Part shown: positions 53,431-62,291 of the stretch, piece after piece
Numbering within the stretch: the stretch's first letter is position 1
How the letters are laid out: the number at the start of each line of letters is the position of its first letter
Source of the DNA: DSYU01 sp963827605
Lineage (GTDB): Bacteria; Chloroflexota; Anaerolineae; Anaerolineales; Anaerolineaceae
Direction of reading: 5' to 3'
Assembly (NCBI GenBank): GCA_963827605.1
Contig: CAWHBK010000001.1
Coordinates: 124,001 to 188,000, forward strand
DNA length: 64,000 bases
The notes under the pieces: generated by a model
The model's database searches: none
What the model was told of the DNA's origin: nothing
What the model saw: the letters and a program-made list of their open reading frames with translations, nothing else
Translations under genes and position numbers: made by a program

Positions 53431-54243
53431 ATGATGGAACCAGTTGATCATCCCATTCGGTTCTTTTCGGAATATATCAGCCTGACCGGGGTTTCCCACC
53501 TGGGACTCGAAAAAAGTGGTGATCCCCGCCTTTTGGGAAAACGCCTGGGCTTGCTGAACGGATCTTCATGGATCACAGCCTGGAGCAACTACTTTGGCCG
53601 GCTGTATCTGCCCGGTGCTCACCTGGTTAACATGGGAAATGAAGCTGTCCAACTCAACTTCATGCAGGCCTATGCGGCGAAACAACCCTGCCCTCCCCGC
53701 GAGAACGTCGAGCGATTTATCCGCTACGCAATCGACCTGGTTGAGCTCGCACAGGTGCACGCGGTGATGATCACCTGCTCGACCATGAACCGCAGCTTCG
53801 CGGCCGTTTCCTCGGCTCTTGAGCCTTATTCGGTTCCGGTGATCCAGATTGATATGCCGATGATGGAAAAGGCAGTTGCCAGTGGAGGGAAGATACTGGT
53901 AATCGCCACCCATGGCCCAACGGTTGCCAGCACGCAAGCGCTGCTGGACGAAACCGCCCAACGTATGCAAACTCGGGTCCAATATGATGGATTGACTGTC
54001 GAAGAAGCATGGCATCGTCTCGCCGAAGGCGATATTCTGGGTCACAACCAATTGCTGGCCGAAGCAATCCAAAACGCTGGGCCAGCCCAGTATACCTGTG
54101 TCGTCCTGGCGCAGCTTTCGATGTCTGCTTTCCTGTTCTCTTATCCCGACCCGCTGATCCAGTTCGGTTTACCCGTCCTTACCAGCGGGCAGTGCGGTTT
54201 CGAGTACGCTCGCGAAATCCTTCAGAACCTGCCTGTAATTTAA
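53431..54243 (+). CDS. Asp/Glu racemase-like protein
   Basis: A 270-residue protein of the Asp/Glu/hydantoin racemase and maleate isomerase superfamily. It has two lobes, each with a catalytic-type cysteine: C116 (MITCSTMNRS) and C255 (TSGQCGFE); the interlobe segment is VIQIDMPMMEKA and VIATHGPTVAS. Racemases, cis-trans isomerases and arylmalonate decarboxylases of this fold use such cysteines. I start at ATG 53431 (GAGG nine bases upstream); 53410 and 53434 are alternatives. A decayed copy of the same gene end lies at 32127-32237, beside the other isochorismatase gene, so this enzyme and that hydrolase belong to one functional module. Confidence 0.82.
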   Translation: MMEPVDHPIRFFSEYISLTGVSHLGLEKSGDPRLLGKRLGLLNGSSWITAWSNYFGRLYLPGAHLVNMGNEAVQLNFMQAYAAKQPCPPRENVERFIRYAIDLVELAQVHAVMITCSTMNRSFAAVSSALEPYSVPVIQIDMPMMEKAVASGGKILVIATHGPTVASTQALLDETAQRMQTRVQYDGLTVEEAWHRLAEGDILGHNQLLAEAIQNAGPAQYTCVVLAQLSMSAFLFSYPDPLIQFGLPVLTSGQCGFEYAREILQNLPVI

Positions 54244-54287
54244 ATCGAACGACATTTCACAAACATATTTAGTTGGAGGAACCGTTC

Positions 54288-55331
54288 ATGAAACACGATA
54301 GCTACTTCTTGCGCTTAGCCGCTCAGACGCCAACGGAATTTTGGATCAATAATCCGACACGCGAGCAGGCAGACCTGGCGATAATGCATGGCGCTACAGG
54401 TTGTACCAATAATCCATCTTACACCCAGAAAATGCTTGACCATCCCAATGAAGCAGCTTATGCCCTGCAGATTCTGGATGAAACGATCCGCGAGATAAAA
54501 GATGACAATGAGGCCATAGCCGAATTCCAACGCCGGATCGTTAAGCCCATTGCTGATAAGTTCCTACCGCTCTTCGAAAGAAGTGGGGGCAAGCAAGGGT
54601 ACGTTTCGATCCAGGGGGATCCCATCCATGAAGATGACCCGGATGTCATCATCCGGGAGGCACTGGAAAACCGCAAGCTTTCGCCGAATATCTGCTGCAA
54701 AATCCCTACGACCGGCGCAGGTTTACAGGCGATGGAATACCTGATCGAGCAGGATGTGCCGATCAACGCCACTGAGATCTTTGGGATACACCAGGCCCTG
54801 GTATTATTTGATACCTACCAGCAGGTGAGCAGAAAAAGTGGCAAATCGCCCATGTTATATATGTCGCACATCGCAGGGATATATGATGATTACCTGCAAG
54901 ATTACGTAGCCAGCCACCAGATCCAAATATCACCGGATGTAGTCTGGCAAGCTGGCCTGGCCGTATCCCGGAAGCTCTATCAGATTATGGAAGACCACCA
55001 ATATCCAGGAATTTTCATCCTGGGCGGCGCCCGCGGGCTGCATCACTTCACCGAAATGGTCGGCGGAAAGGTATGCTGTACAATCAATTGGGAAGGGACT
55101 GCCGACCGGCTGCTTGAGCAAAACCCTCCAGTCGTGTACCGTCTTTTTAACCCCGTTCCCCAAAAGGTAATTGATGAGCTGATGGAAAAACTGCCTGACT
55201 TCAAGCGCGGGTATCTTGAAGATGGACTTGAGGTCGATGAATTTGAAAACTTCGGACCGGTTTGCCTGTTCCGCAGTATATTCACGAAAAGCTGGCTGCG
55301 AGTTCTGGAATTTATTCGCCAGCGCCGCTGA
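54288..55331 (+). CDS. transaldolase-family protein
   Basis: A 347-residue TIM-barrel aldolase of the transaldolase family. The Schiff-base lysine is K138 (CCKIPTTGAGL); FWINNPTREQ and ATGCTNNPSY form the first strands, and ILGGARGLHHF the late strand. The protein is longer than short TalC/Fsa forms (about 220) and similar to classical forms, with a C-terminal helical extension. GGAGGA eight bases before ATG 54288 fixes the start. It ends the plus-strand operon, and its last 20 bases overlap the end of the convergent GH38 gene. It would link the ketose phosphates of this operon with the transketolase encoded at 58.7 kb. Confidence 0.85.
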   Translation: MKHDSYFLRLAAQTPTEFWINNPTREQADLAIMHGATGCTNNPSYTQKMLDHPNEAAYALQILDETIREIKDDNEAIAEFQRRIVKPIADKFLPLFERSGGKQGYVSIQGDPIHEDDPDVIIREALENRKLSPNICCKIPTTGAGLQAMEYLIEQDVPINATEIFGIHQALVLFDTYQQVSRKSGKSPMLYMSHIAGIYDDYLQDYVASHQIQISPDVVWQAGLAVSRKLYQIMEDHQYPGIFILGGARGLHHFTEMVGGKVCCTINWEGTADRLLEQNPPVVYRLFNPVPQKVIDELMEKLPDFKRGYLEDGLEVDEFENFGPVCLFRSIFTKSWLRVLEFIRQRR

Positions 55332-57780
55332 CCGGTTTAAACAGGATCTTACCTATCTTATATGGGCTTAGGCTCGATATCCGTTCTCCGGAAAGTGTAT
55401 AGATTCCCTGAATATCGAGCCCGTTCGTTTTCACCACAACAGGTTCGTCATCCTGACTGACAGAATATAGCCGGCATAGAATATCCGGTCCTTCTGCGTT
55501 TAGCACTGTCGAGACCAGCAGAGGATTGGTGATCTGGATTAATTCGATCTGAGGTGGCAGCAGTCCAGCGCTGTCTGGTTTGACAAATGGTATGGGCGGG
55601 TTATCGTACGAGCGCGCCACACCAATTACGTCCGCCGATCTCCAATCCCCCTGGTGAGGATAGATCGAATACCGGATGGTCTGTTTTCCGTTTAAACGTT
55701 GATCAAACGTTTTTGGCCAGCGTCCCATCCCAAGACGGTTGCCAATCGCATCTGTATCTTCTCCCCAGGCAAACAGATTCACCAACATGCCATCCTCCAC
55801 CCAATGTTTAATCGTTCCCTGGTGGAAATAGGCAAATCCTTTCTCGCCGTCAGTTATGTCCACCCAACTTGCCGGTAAGAAAGGTCGCTCTTCAAAGGAG
55901 GTAACAACGCCGAAGGAAATATCATGTGTTATTTTGCCTTTGAAAGAAAGAGGCCACTGGACTCTTAGCTTGCTATCATCATGATAGAAAGAGCCAACAC
56001 TTGCTCGATCGAAAAGAAAAACCCATTCGAAGTCAATCCGCGGCAATTCCTTGTAGAAAAAGATGCTTAGTTCTGCTTTCACCCGTTCATTCAGGTTTCC
56101 ATGAACTTGAAATTGGGAACACACCGGGGTTTCAAGCACGGTCGCACGGCCATCTGGTTCGAAATGCAGCTCAGGACCTGGGCCAGGCGGTTCCCACCGG
56201 ATAACTTGATCAGGGTTGACATTAATATTAATGATCCCTGCGTGCCTGGAACCAAGACCGGTGCTATCCTGACCGGCAAGCTGGTTTCCATGAATGTTGA
56301 CACTGGATAAAAGCTCATCGCCACCTGGAACCAGCTTTAACGATGTGAATGTTCCACTAAGGTCGACCTGACAGTCGTAATAATGGTTTCGAAAATGGAA
56401 TTCTCCATCCAGGTTGGTAATGAAATTATCTTCAACACCGCCTGCTCTCACCGAATAGGATGAATAGCCAAAAGATGTCTGGTTGTCCAGGAAGGTTACG
56501 GTTGAGGAAGATTCCCCGGTGGAAGTAACCTGGCAGGCTACTGGTTGCCCCTCGGAATTAAAAAGGGCCGGGGTTTGAAGCGGCAGTTCTACTGTTACCG
56601 GCGCTACAATGGGATGTGGGTTGGTGTTGAAAACAACGATCTGCAGCCCGGTTTCCTGTAAGGGACGGATCTGTGCCAATATTTCCCGCGCAGCAGTCTC
56701 TGTCATTTGCCATGCTATTGCTGCAGCCTCATTGAGCCTGCCAATGCATTTTTCGCGGATCTCAGGTCCGCAGAAACAATACACATCATGATGTTGGGTT
56801 GCCAGGATGGTTTTCCAGACCGGGCTGGTCGATGGAAATTCTCGATCCAGTAAAATGGAACCTATCGCCTGGACGGCCTCCGCGCGCAAAACAGATTGTT
56901 CGGCGATAAAATTACAGCGGGAAAGCTCCTCGGCGCGGATCCCCTCAATATATGACCAGTTCGTGTACATCCTCGATTGAAAGCGGGGAGGGTATTTCCT
57001 CAACCGTTCAGCAAGTGCTTCATCGAGTAACACAAAATCGCCCTTCTGGCGATCTGCCATCCATTGGTCATCCACAGCGTTCATGTCTGGGATTTCGACC
57101 AGAATTGGCGGTACTTGCAGCAGCCCCTTTACTTCCTGGTAATTGATCCAGTCTTTTACCTTCATATGCATATGTTCTTGAAGGTACACATAGATTAAGG
57201 TTCCATCCAGGCCGCGCCAGTGGGTAAACTCGCTCCCCTGTACAAACATCGTACCTTCACGGTAGTGAAAGAGTAATTCTCCACCTTCCATAACGATGGT
57301 GCCGATAAATTGGGGTATCGGCATATATTGGATGCCAAACGCATTCAGTAACTGGGGGGTCTGTTCGTTGAAACTGCATTCCTGATGCGCGTACGTTACG
57401 ATCTGGAAGTTACCCAATTCGCGGTACACGTTTTGTCCATATTCAAATTGGCGGTAATTTGCTTCGGAACTTAAGGTTTGTAAATGCGGTTGGGAATAGG
57501 TTCCATTGTAGAGGGTGCATCTACCAGCCTTTACCAGCTGCAGCATATCATGCAGAACATCTGGGGCATCTTCTTTTAGAAGCTCCAGCTCGAAGGCAGA
57601 CCATTCAAAACCAAGTTTCAGTTGAGGATATTTCTTGAGAACAGCAAGGTTTTCGCGAATTCTTTCAATATATCTCTCAATATCCTCTGCCCCCCAGGGA
57701 GGCGTCCTTTCCGCGCAGATAGAGTCTTCTCGGATGAGGAAATACATGGGATGCTGTGCAATGGCAATTTGAAACCGCAT
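55312..57780 (-). CDS. GH38-like alpha-mannosidase, atypical active site
   Basis: An 822-residue protein with the order of GH38: N-terminal catalytic domain (1-260), helical middle domain with TQHHDVYCFCGPE (HHD at 330-332, the conserved middle-domain signature), and a C-terminal beta domain (about 370-822). However, the usual zinc motif HxHWD near the N-terminus is absent (AIAQHPMYFLIRED), and the nucleophile strand normally reading PDSFG reads QECSFNE, with E134/C135 in place of Pro-Asp. It may use Glu as nucleophile or act on another substrate. It is the second gene of a GntR-GH38 operon, 31 bases downstream of the regulator. No signal peptide is seen. Confidence 0.82.
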   Translation of the reverse strand: MRFQIAIAQHPMYFLIREDSICAERTPPWGAEDIERYIERIRENLAVLKKYPQLKLGFEWSAFELELLKEDAPDVLHDMLQLVKAGRCTLYNGTYSQPHLQTLSSEANYRQFEYGQNVYRELGNFQIVTYAHQECSFNEQTPQLLNAFGIQYMPIPQFIGTIVMEGGELLFHYREGTMFVQGSEFTHWRGLDGTLIYVYLQEHMHMKVKDWINYQEVKGLLQVPPILVEIPDMNAVDDQWMADRQKGDFVLLDEALAERLRKYPPRFQSRMYTNWSYIEGIRAEELSRCNFIAEQSVLRAEAVQAIGSILLDREFPSTSPVWKTILATQHHDVYCFCGPEIREKCIGRLNEAAAIAWQMTETAAREILAQIRPLQETGLQIVVFNTNPHPIVAPVTVELPLQTPALFNSEGQPVACQVTSTGESSSTVTFLDNQTSFGYSSYSVRAGGVEDNFITNLDGEFHFRNHYYDCQVDLSGTFTSLKLVPGGDELLSSVNIHGNQLAGQDSTGLGSRHAGIININVNPDQVIRWEPPGPGPELHFEPDGRATVLETPVCSQFQVHGNLNERVKAELSIFFYKELPRIDFEWVFLFDRASVGSFYHDDSKLRVQWPLSFKGKITHDISFGVVTSFEERPFLPASWVDITDGEKGFAYFHQGTIKHWVEDGMLVNLFAWGEDTDAIGNRLGMGRWPKTFDQRLNGKQTIRYSIYPHQGDWRSADVIGVARSYDNPPIPFVKPDSAGLLPPQIELIQITNPLLVSTVLNAEGPDILCRLYSVSQDDEPVVVKTNGLDIQGIYTLSGERISSLSPYKIGKILFKPVSGAGE

Positions 57781-57811
57781 TATCCTCTCCCTGGTATTAA
57801 AACCTCAGACT

Positions 57812-58489
57812 CTAAACTCCTTCGTCCACATATGGCAGCACAACATTTACCAGCAGGTGAACCAGCTCATCTCGAACCTGATTGAGGTGCATCTGTATTT
57901 CCATTTCAGCTTTTTCTGCATCGCCAGCCAGGATGCTTTCGACAAAAGCCCGGTGTTCATCTGCCGAGCGCCTGGTACGGCCCTGCAGAGCAACAAAACC
58001 AATCCGCACCCGGTGCCATTGGGCATTCAGGTTGTTGATGATCTCCCGGGCCCGATCGTTACCGGCCATGGTAAAAAGAACATCGTGTAAATGAATATCC
58101 GCTTGTAGCCATTCAGACGCATCGTTCAACTCGGCGAATTTTTCCATGTTCTTTAGGGCATCCCGCAGTGCGCTGCGCAGCTGCTCATCGTGGCACAATG
58201 CCGCTTTTCGAGCAATCATCCCCTCGATGGCTTCTTTCAAATCAAAAATTTCGTTAATATTCGCCAGCGAAAGCGCATATATTTTCCATCCACGGCGGGC
58301 TTCGTTTACCAGCAAGCCTTCTTGTTCCAAACGGTAAAAGGCTTCGCGCACAGGGGTCCGGCTTACATGCAGCTGGTTTGCGATTTTCGTATCGGTAATC
58401 CATTCGCCCGGTTTAAAGCTAAGATTAAAAATCTGATCTCTTACATATTCATACGCTCGCTGCTGGTTGGTTGCGGACGCGTTCGTCAT
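57812..58489 (-). CDS. GntR-family regulator (FCD type)
   Basis: A 225-residue one-component regulator: winged helix at about residues 10-70 (AYEYVRDQIF, HVSRTPVREAFYRLEQEG) and an all-helical FCD ligand domain with metal-type ligands (IHLHDVLF with Asp/His, RSADEHRAFVESI, MHLNQVRDE). FCD regulators respond to organic acids such as sugar acids or lactate. I start at ATG 58489, where GAGGGA is close upstream; ATG 58504 is the alternative. It is divergent from the transketolase genes and cotranscribed with the GH38 gene, and probably controls both units through the TTGTATACA-like sites in the 250-base gap. Confidence 0.88.
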   Translation of the reverse strand: MTNASATNQQRAYEYVRDQIFNLSFKPGEWITDTKIANQLHVSRTPVREAFYRLEQEGLLVNEARRGWKIYALSLANINEIFDLKEAIEGMIARKAALCHDEQLRSALRDALKNMEKFAELNDASEWLQADIHLHDVLFTMAGNDRAREIINNLNAQWHRVRIGFVALQGRTRRSADEHRAFVESILAGDAEKAEMEIQMHLNQVRDELVHLLVNVVLPYVDEGV

Positions 58490-58559
58490 CTTCCCTCGTT
58501 TCATCTTATCGCATTAATCATTTATTTGTTTATATTATAGCATATTTACAGATAAGTTA

Positions 58560-58591
58560 TTGTATACAGGATATTGACTTTTTGCATACAA
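58560..58591. promoter_or_regulatory. candidate GntR operator pair
   Basis: Two similar boxes, TTGTATACA (58560-58568) and TTGCATACAA (58582-58591), flank and overlap the -35 region of the transketolase promoter. FCD-type GntR proteins commonly bind TTGTATACAA-like palindromes. Binding would block the plus-strand promoter and may also affect the GntR gene itself. Confidence 0.5.
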
Positions 58592-58602
58592 TTCACTACA
58601 AT
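58574..58602 (+). promoter_or_regulatory. sigma70-type promoter of the transketolase genes
   Basis: TTGACT (58574-58579), 17 bp, TACAAT (58597-58602). It is followed by a 138-base leader before ATG 58741 in which I see no clear riboswitch or terminator. The promoter lies between the two GntR-type boxes. Confidence 0.7.
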
Positions 58603-58740
58603 GAATTAAGCAAAATCCCATATTGTTTCCGTATTATTACCGGTATTTTTGTATTCAAATCACCCATTCAAACCCATGCAAACGGGCTTGTTTATGCTTG
58701 CACTTTATCTTTTTATTTTTCAATTCCTGGATATCTTACT

Positions 58741-59649
58741 ATGCAAATAACACCTCATAAATTCACCGAATTGGAAGAGATGGCTTACCAGATCCGCCGG
58801 CTCACTGTTGAGATGATCACGTATGGCATGTGGGGGCATATCGGCGGCTCGTTTTCCATGGCCGAAATTCTGGCTGTACTGTATTTTCAAGCCATGCAGG
58901 TAGACCCCAAAAACCCTCGCTGGGAAAAGCGCGACAGGCTGATCCTTTCCAAAGCACACGGATCACCAGCACTGTACTCCGCCCTGGCATTACGCGGTTA
59001 TTATCCAATTGAAAAGATCTACACCTACTGCGAGCTGGGAGGGTTTGAAGGCCATACGGATCTTACCCGCACGCCTGGCCTGGATTCCTCGGGTGGACCT
59101 TTAGGAATGGGTCTTTCGATTGCCACCGGGATCGCACTTGGACTGCGCTACCAGGAAAACCCTCGCTCGAAAGTCTACTGTATTCTTGGAGATGGCGAGA
59201 TCAACGAGGGCAACGTTTGGGAAGCAGCCATGTCCGCTGCGCATTACCACCTGGACAATCTGATTGCCATTGTTGACTACAACAAAGTAATGGCCAAGGG
59301 GTTTGTTTGGGACCAGATGGGTGTCGAACCGGTGATGGAAAAGTGGCAGGCTTTTGGATGGGATGTTATTCAAATCGACGGTCACGACCTGGCAGCCATT
59401 ACGGATGCGATCTACCAGGCTTGTTGGGTCCAGCCGCGTGGAAAGCCCATCGTCATCATCGCTCACACGGTCAAAGGTCGCGGGGTTTCGATGGCCGAAT
59501 TTAATTACAAATGGCACACCCAGGCTCCCAGTGCGGAAATGGCGGATAAGATGCTGCGGGAATTATCCAGAACGTACGGCAGAGTTGAAGAGGGTTACAG
59601 CCGCATGGTGGAAAGCCAGGAAAAGGAGAGGTTCTATGGCGGAGAATAA
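58741..59649 (+). CDS. transketolase, N-terminal subunit
   Basis: A 302-residue thiamine-diphosphate-binding half of a split transketolase. The pyrophosphate/Mg motif is GDGEINEGNVWEAA (150-163), with IVDYNKVM completing it; substrate His positions occur in KAHGSPALY and EGHTDLTRTPG. The frame is open far upstream (58471) through the promoter, but ATG 58741 matches the protein start of the family; its ribosome site is weak. Split transketolases are common in Archaea, Firmicutes and Chloroflexota. It overlaps the C-terminal subunit gene by 14 bases. Together they transfer two-carbon units between sugar phosphates. Confidence 0.93.
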   Translation: MQITPHKFTELEEMAYQIRRLTVEMITYGMWGHIGGSFSMAEILAVLYFQAMQVDPKNPRWEKRDRLILSKAHGSPALYSALALRGYYPIEKIYTYCELGGFEGHTDLTRTPGLDSSGGPLGMGLSIATGIALGLRYQENPRSKVYCILGDGEINEGNVWEAAMSAAHYHLDNLIAIVDYNKVMAKGFVWDQMGVEPVMEKWQAFGWDVIQIDGHDLAAITDAIYQACWVQPRGKPIVIIAHTVKGRGVSMAEFNYKWHTQAPSAEMADKMLRELSRTYGRVEEGYSRMVESQEKERFYGGE

Positions 59650-60609
59650 GCACCCCGGGCGAACTGGAAATGATTCTCCTCAAGAAATGCGAGACGTTTT
59701 CGGCCAGACCTTGGTTGAACTGGGGCGTAATTTTCCCCAGATCATCGTTCTGGACGCTGATCTTCACACCTCTTCCAAAGCGCTTTACTTCAAACAAGCC
59801 TTTCCTGACCGATTTATTCAAGTAGGTATTGCGGAGCAAAATTTATTCGGGATTGCCGCCGGATTGGCACTGACCGGCTTCATTCCATTTCCATCTACCT
59901 TCGCAGCATTTGCCACCCGGCGGGCGCTCGACCAGGTTGCTATCTCGATTTGTTACCCAAGGCTCAATGTAAAAATCCCGGGATCCTATGTTGGCATCCC
60001 CACCAGCCGCGCCGGAAGTTCGCATAACTGCATCGAGGATATCGCGGTGATGCGGGCATTGCCAAATATGCAGGTTGCCGACCCTGGAGATGACGCCGAC
60101 CTGCGGGCGATCATGCGGGCAGCCGTCGCTGTGGATGGTCCTGTATATTTCCGTATCCCTCGCTATACACTACCGGATCTCTTTGGCGATGATCACCAGT
60201 TCGAATGGGGAAAAGGGGTCATCTTGAGGCACGGCAGCGATGTGACCTTGTTCGGAACCGGCCTTATGACCAATTTTTGCATGCAGGCTGCCTGCTTGTT
60301 AGAAGCCGAAAATATTGAAGCAGAGGTGGTTCACCTGGCATCCATTAAACCGATCGATAGCGATTTGATTGCTGCCTCCGCCGCCCATACCGGCTGCGCG
60401 GTAACCGCAGAAAATGCCATCCATTCTTAGGCGGTTTTGGCTCCGCGGTGGCTGAAGTGCTTGGTGAACATTGCCCGGTACCCATCGAGCGGATCGGAGT
60501 ACGCGACCGTTGGGTCGATAGTGGTGGAATCCAGGAGCTATTCCGGCATCATGGTATGACCCCTGAAGATATCGCCGCCGCGGCCCGGAAAGTGATCAAC
60601 CGAAAGTGA
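59636..60609 (+). CDS. transketolase, C-terminal subunit, one frameshift near the end
   Basis: The pyrimidine-binding half of the split transketolase. DVFGQTLVELG opens the domain; GIAEQNLFG holds the catalytic Glu (E67); SYVGIPTSRAGSSHN and FRIPRYTLPDL follow. The frame meets a stop at 60428-60430, but one base earlier the next frame reads LGGFGSAVAEVLGE, then GVRDRWVDSG and ends at TGA 60607-60609, giving about 324 residues as expected. The frameshift at about 60422-60428 removes the last 60 residues if real. It is the first of a cluster of indels that continues to about 62.8 kb, so a sequencing cause is plausible. ATG 59636 follows AGGAGA. Confidence 0.85.
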
Positions 60610-60752
60610 AGTCGATTGTAGAGCAACCGGAATACACCACCGGCGAAAGGAGGCACGTCTGAGAAAAAGACTGATGATCATTGGTTTCCACTTCTTGGAA
60701 AGTATCTCCAGGACCCGGACAGCAGATTTTTCAATCGATTATGAGGAGGAGA

Positions 60753-62222
60753 ATGCAATGCTTAGAATGTACGGATATAAAATTTCTGATCCTTCTGGTC
60801 GCGATCTCAATGGTCTTGACATCCTGCGCGCCAGTGACGCCAGCCGCCCCCTCGGTTGTAAGAGAAACGGTTATGGTGAAAGAAACGGTAAAGGAAACCG
60901 TGGTGGTGCAGGAAGTGGTCGAGAAAGTGATCACTCCAACACCTTTGCCGCCCACACCTCAACCAGGAAAGAAGATCATTACCTGGTGGAGTCATTGGGC
61001 CAATGAACCGGCCAGGCGCCAGGTCATTGAGACCATCATCAAAGATTACGAAGACCGCCCATCCAGATGTTGACATCATCATTTCGTGGTGGGATGCCGC
61101 ACCGCTCACCGATGCCGTACGGGCAGTGATGGCTGCCGGCGGAACCGGCGCACCGGATATTGCCACGGATGTCGATCTGGTCAATATGGTGAAGGCCGGT
61201 TATGTTCTGGACCTCGAAGACACGATGCCTTGGGAAAATTTCCAGGATGGCCTGAAAGCAGGCTGGCAAGATCGAAGGCGTCGAAGGGAACCTACAATTT
61301 CTCGCCCGGCATCCAGACGCTGATGCTTTTCTACAACCCGACAATCTTCGAAAAACTGGGGATCAAGGTACCTGATAATTACACCTTTACCCAGGATGAA
61401 TTTGTCGACGTGGTCAAGAAATGCAAAGCCGGCGGTTACGCGGGTGTTGCGGATGCGGTCGGCAACCGCAATTACCCGGCCCTCTTCCCCATCTGGGCTG
61501 CCATGACCAACCTGGTTGGGCGCGAGGAACAGAATGCATTACAATATTGGCGCAAAATCCTGGGATACCCCGGAAGCGCGCCAGGTTCTGGATTGGATGG
61601 TGGAGCTGCGCGATGCCGGCATGTGGCCGAAAACTTTCAGCACGATGACCATCGATGAATTCCACGTTTACTTCCACACCCAGCAGAAATCCTGCATGCT
61701 GTACGTGCCAAGCTGGTATCCTGGGCGCGCTTTCAAAATCGAGGCAGAAGGCGGGCAGTCCCCCGACTTCCACTTCAAGATGCTGCGCTACCCATTGATG
61801 AACGGCGCGAAGTTCCCCAACCAGCTCTGGACGGCTTCAGATTCGGGCTATATGGTCCTGTCAACCACCAAATTCCCCGATGTCGCCAAGGATATCTGGC
61901 CTTTATGGCGCAGCCCAAGTACGGCGCGCTGTGGACCGCGGTGACCAACATCCCCAGCTCCTTAAAATATGACCCCGTCAAAGATTGGCCGAAGGATATC
62001 GAAGGCCAGGAGAAATGGCAGTGGTATTGGCAGGAGATCGACACGGTCTACAGCGGTATGGAGCAAACCATGGCTACCGGCACCGAGTGCGGTGATTTTC
62101 TGGATGCCCGCACCAGCGCCATCAACCAGGGCCTGCCGCAAGGTTTGGTTACGGTCGACGAAGCCATCCAGATGGTGGATGCCAAAGCTCTGCAAGAAAT
62201 AATTGTAACTTCGAAATCCTGA
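60753..62222 (+). pseudogene. sugar ABC importer D, binding lipoprotein, multiple frameshifts
   Basis: A solute-binding lipoprotein in pieces. An N-terminal signal with lipobox (VLTSC) and a Val/Lys/Glu-rich linker lead to KKIITWWSHWANEP. Frame changes occur near 61058 (KDYE to HPDVDIIISWWD), near 61275 (possibly two; then GTYNFSPGIQTLM), near 61545 (to DTPEARQVLDWMV) and near 61903 (to MAQPKYGALWTAVTN); the end at 62222 is in the last frame. The start region may also be shifted, since a second ATG at 60761 has a better-placed GAGGAGGAG. Each piece is well conserved and no in-frame substitution stop is seen. Either the gene is freshly dead or this part of the assembly has many indel errors. 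Confidence 0.8.
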
Positions 62223-62225
62223 ATC

Positions 62226-62267
62226 GCCTGGGCGGAATAACTGTCCCCAGTTGCTTTCCACCCAGGC
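62226..62267 (+). terminator. hairpin between binding-protein and permease genes (importer D)
   Basis: Arms 62226-62236 and 62257-62267 pair over 11 bp with one mismatch, just four bases after the binding-protein stop. The loop is 20 bases and no T-run follows. Weaker than the equivalents of importers A-C but in the same place. Confidence 0.45.
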
Positions 62268-62291
62268 ATCTGGTGCTAGACAGGAGTAAAA

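Noticed and set aside
55691..55714. Operator-like AAACGTT-GATC-AAACGTTT sequence
   Set aside because: It resembles the LacI operators but is imperfect, has a spacer one base shorter, and lies deep in the GH38 coding region encoding a normal segment (TFDQRLNGK). Probably chance; at most an auxiliary site.
58471..58740. Long N-terminal extension of the transketolase subunit
   Set aside because: It would start inside the GntR gene and run through the promoter; the family start fits ATG 58741.
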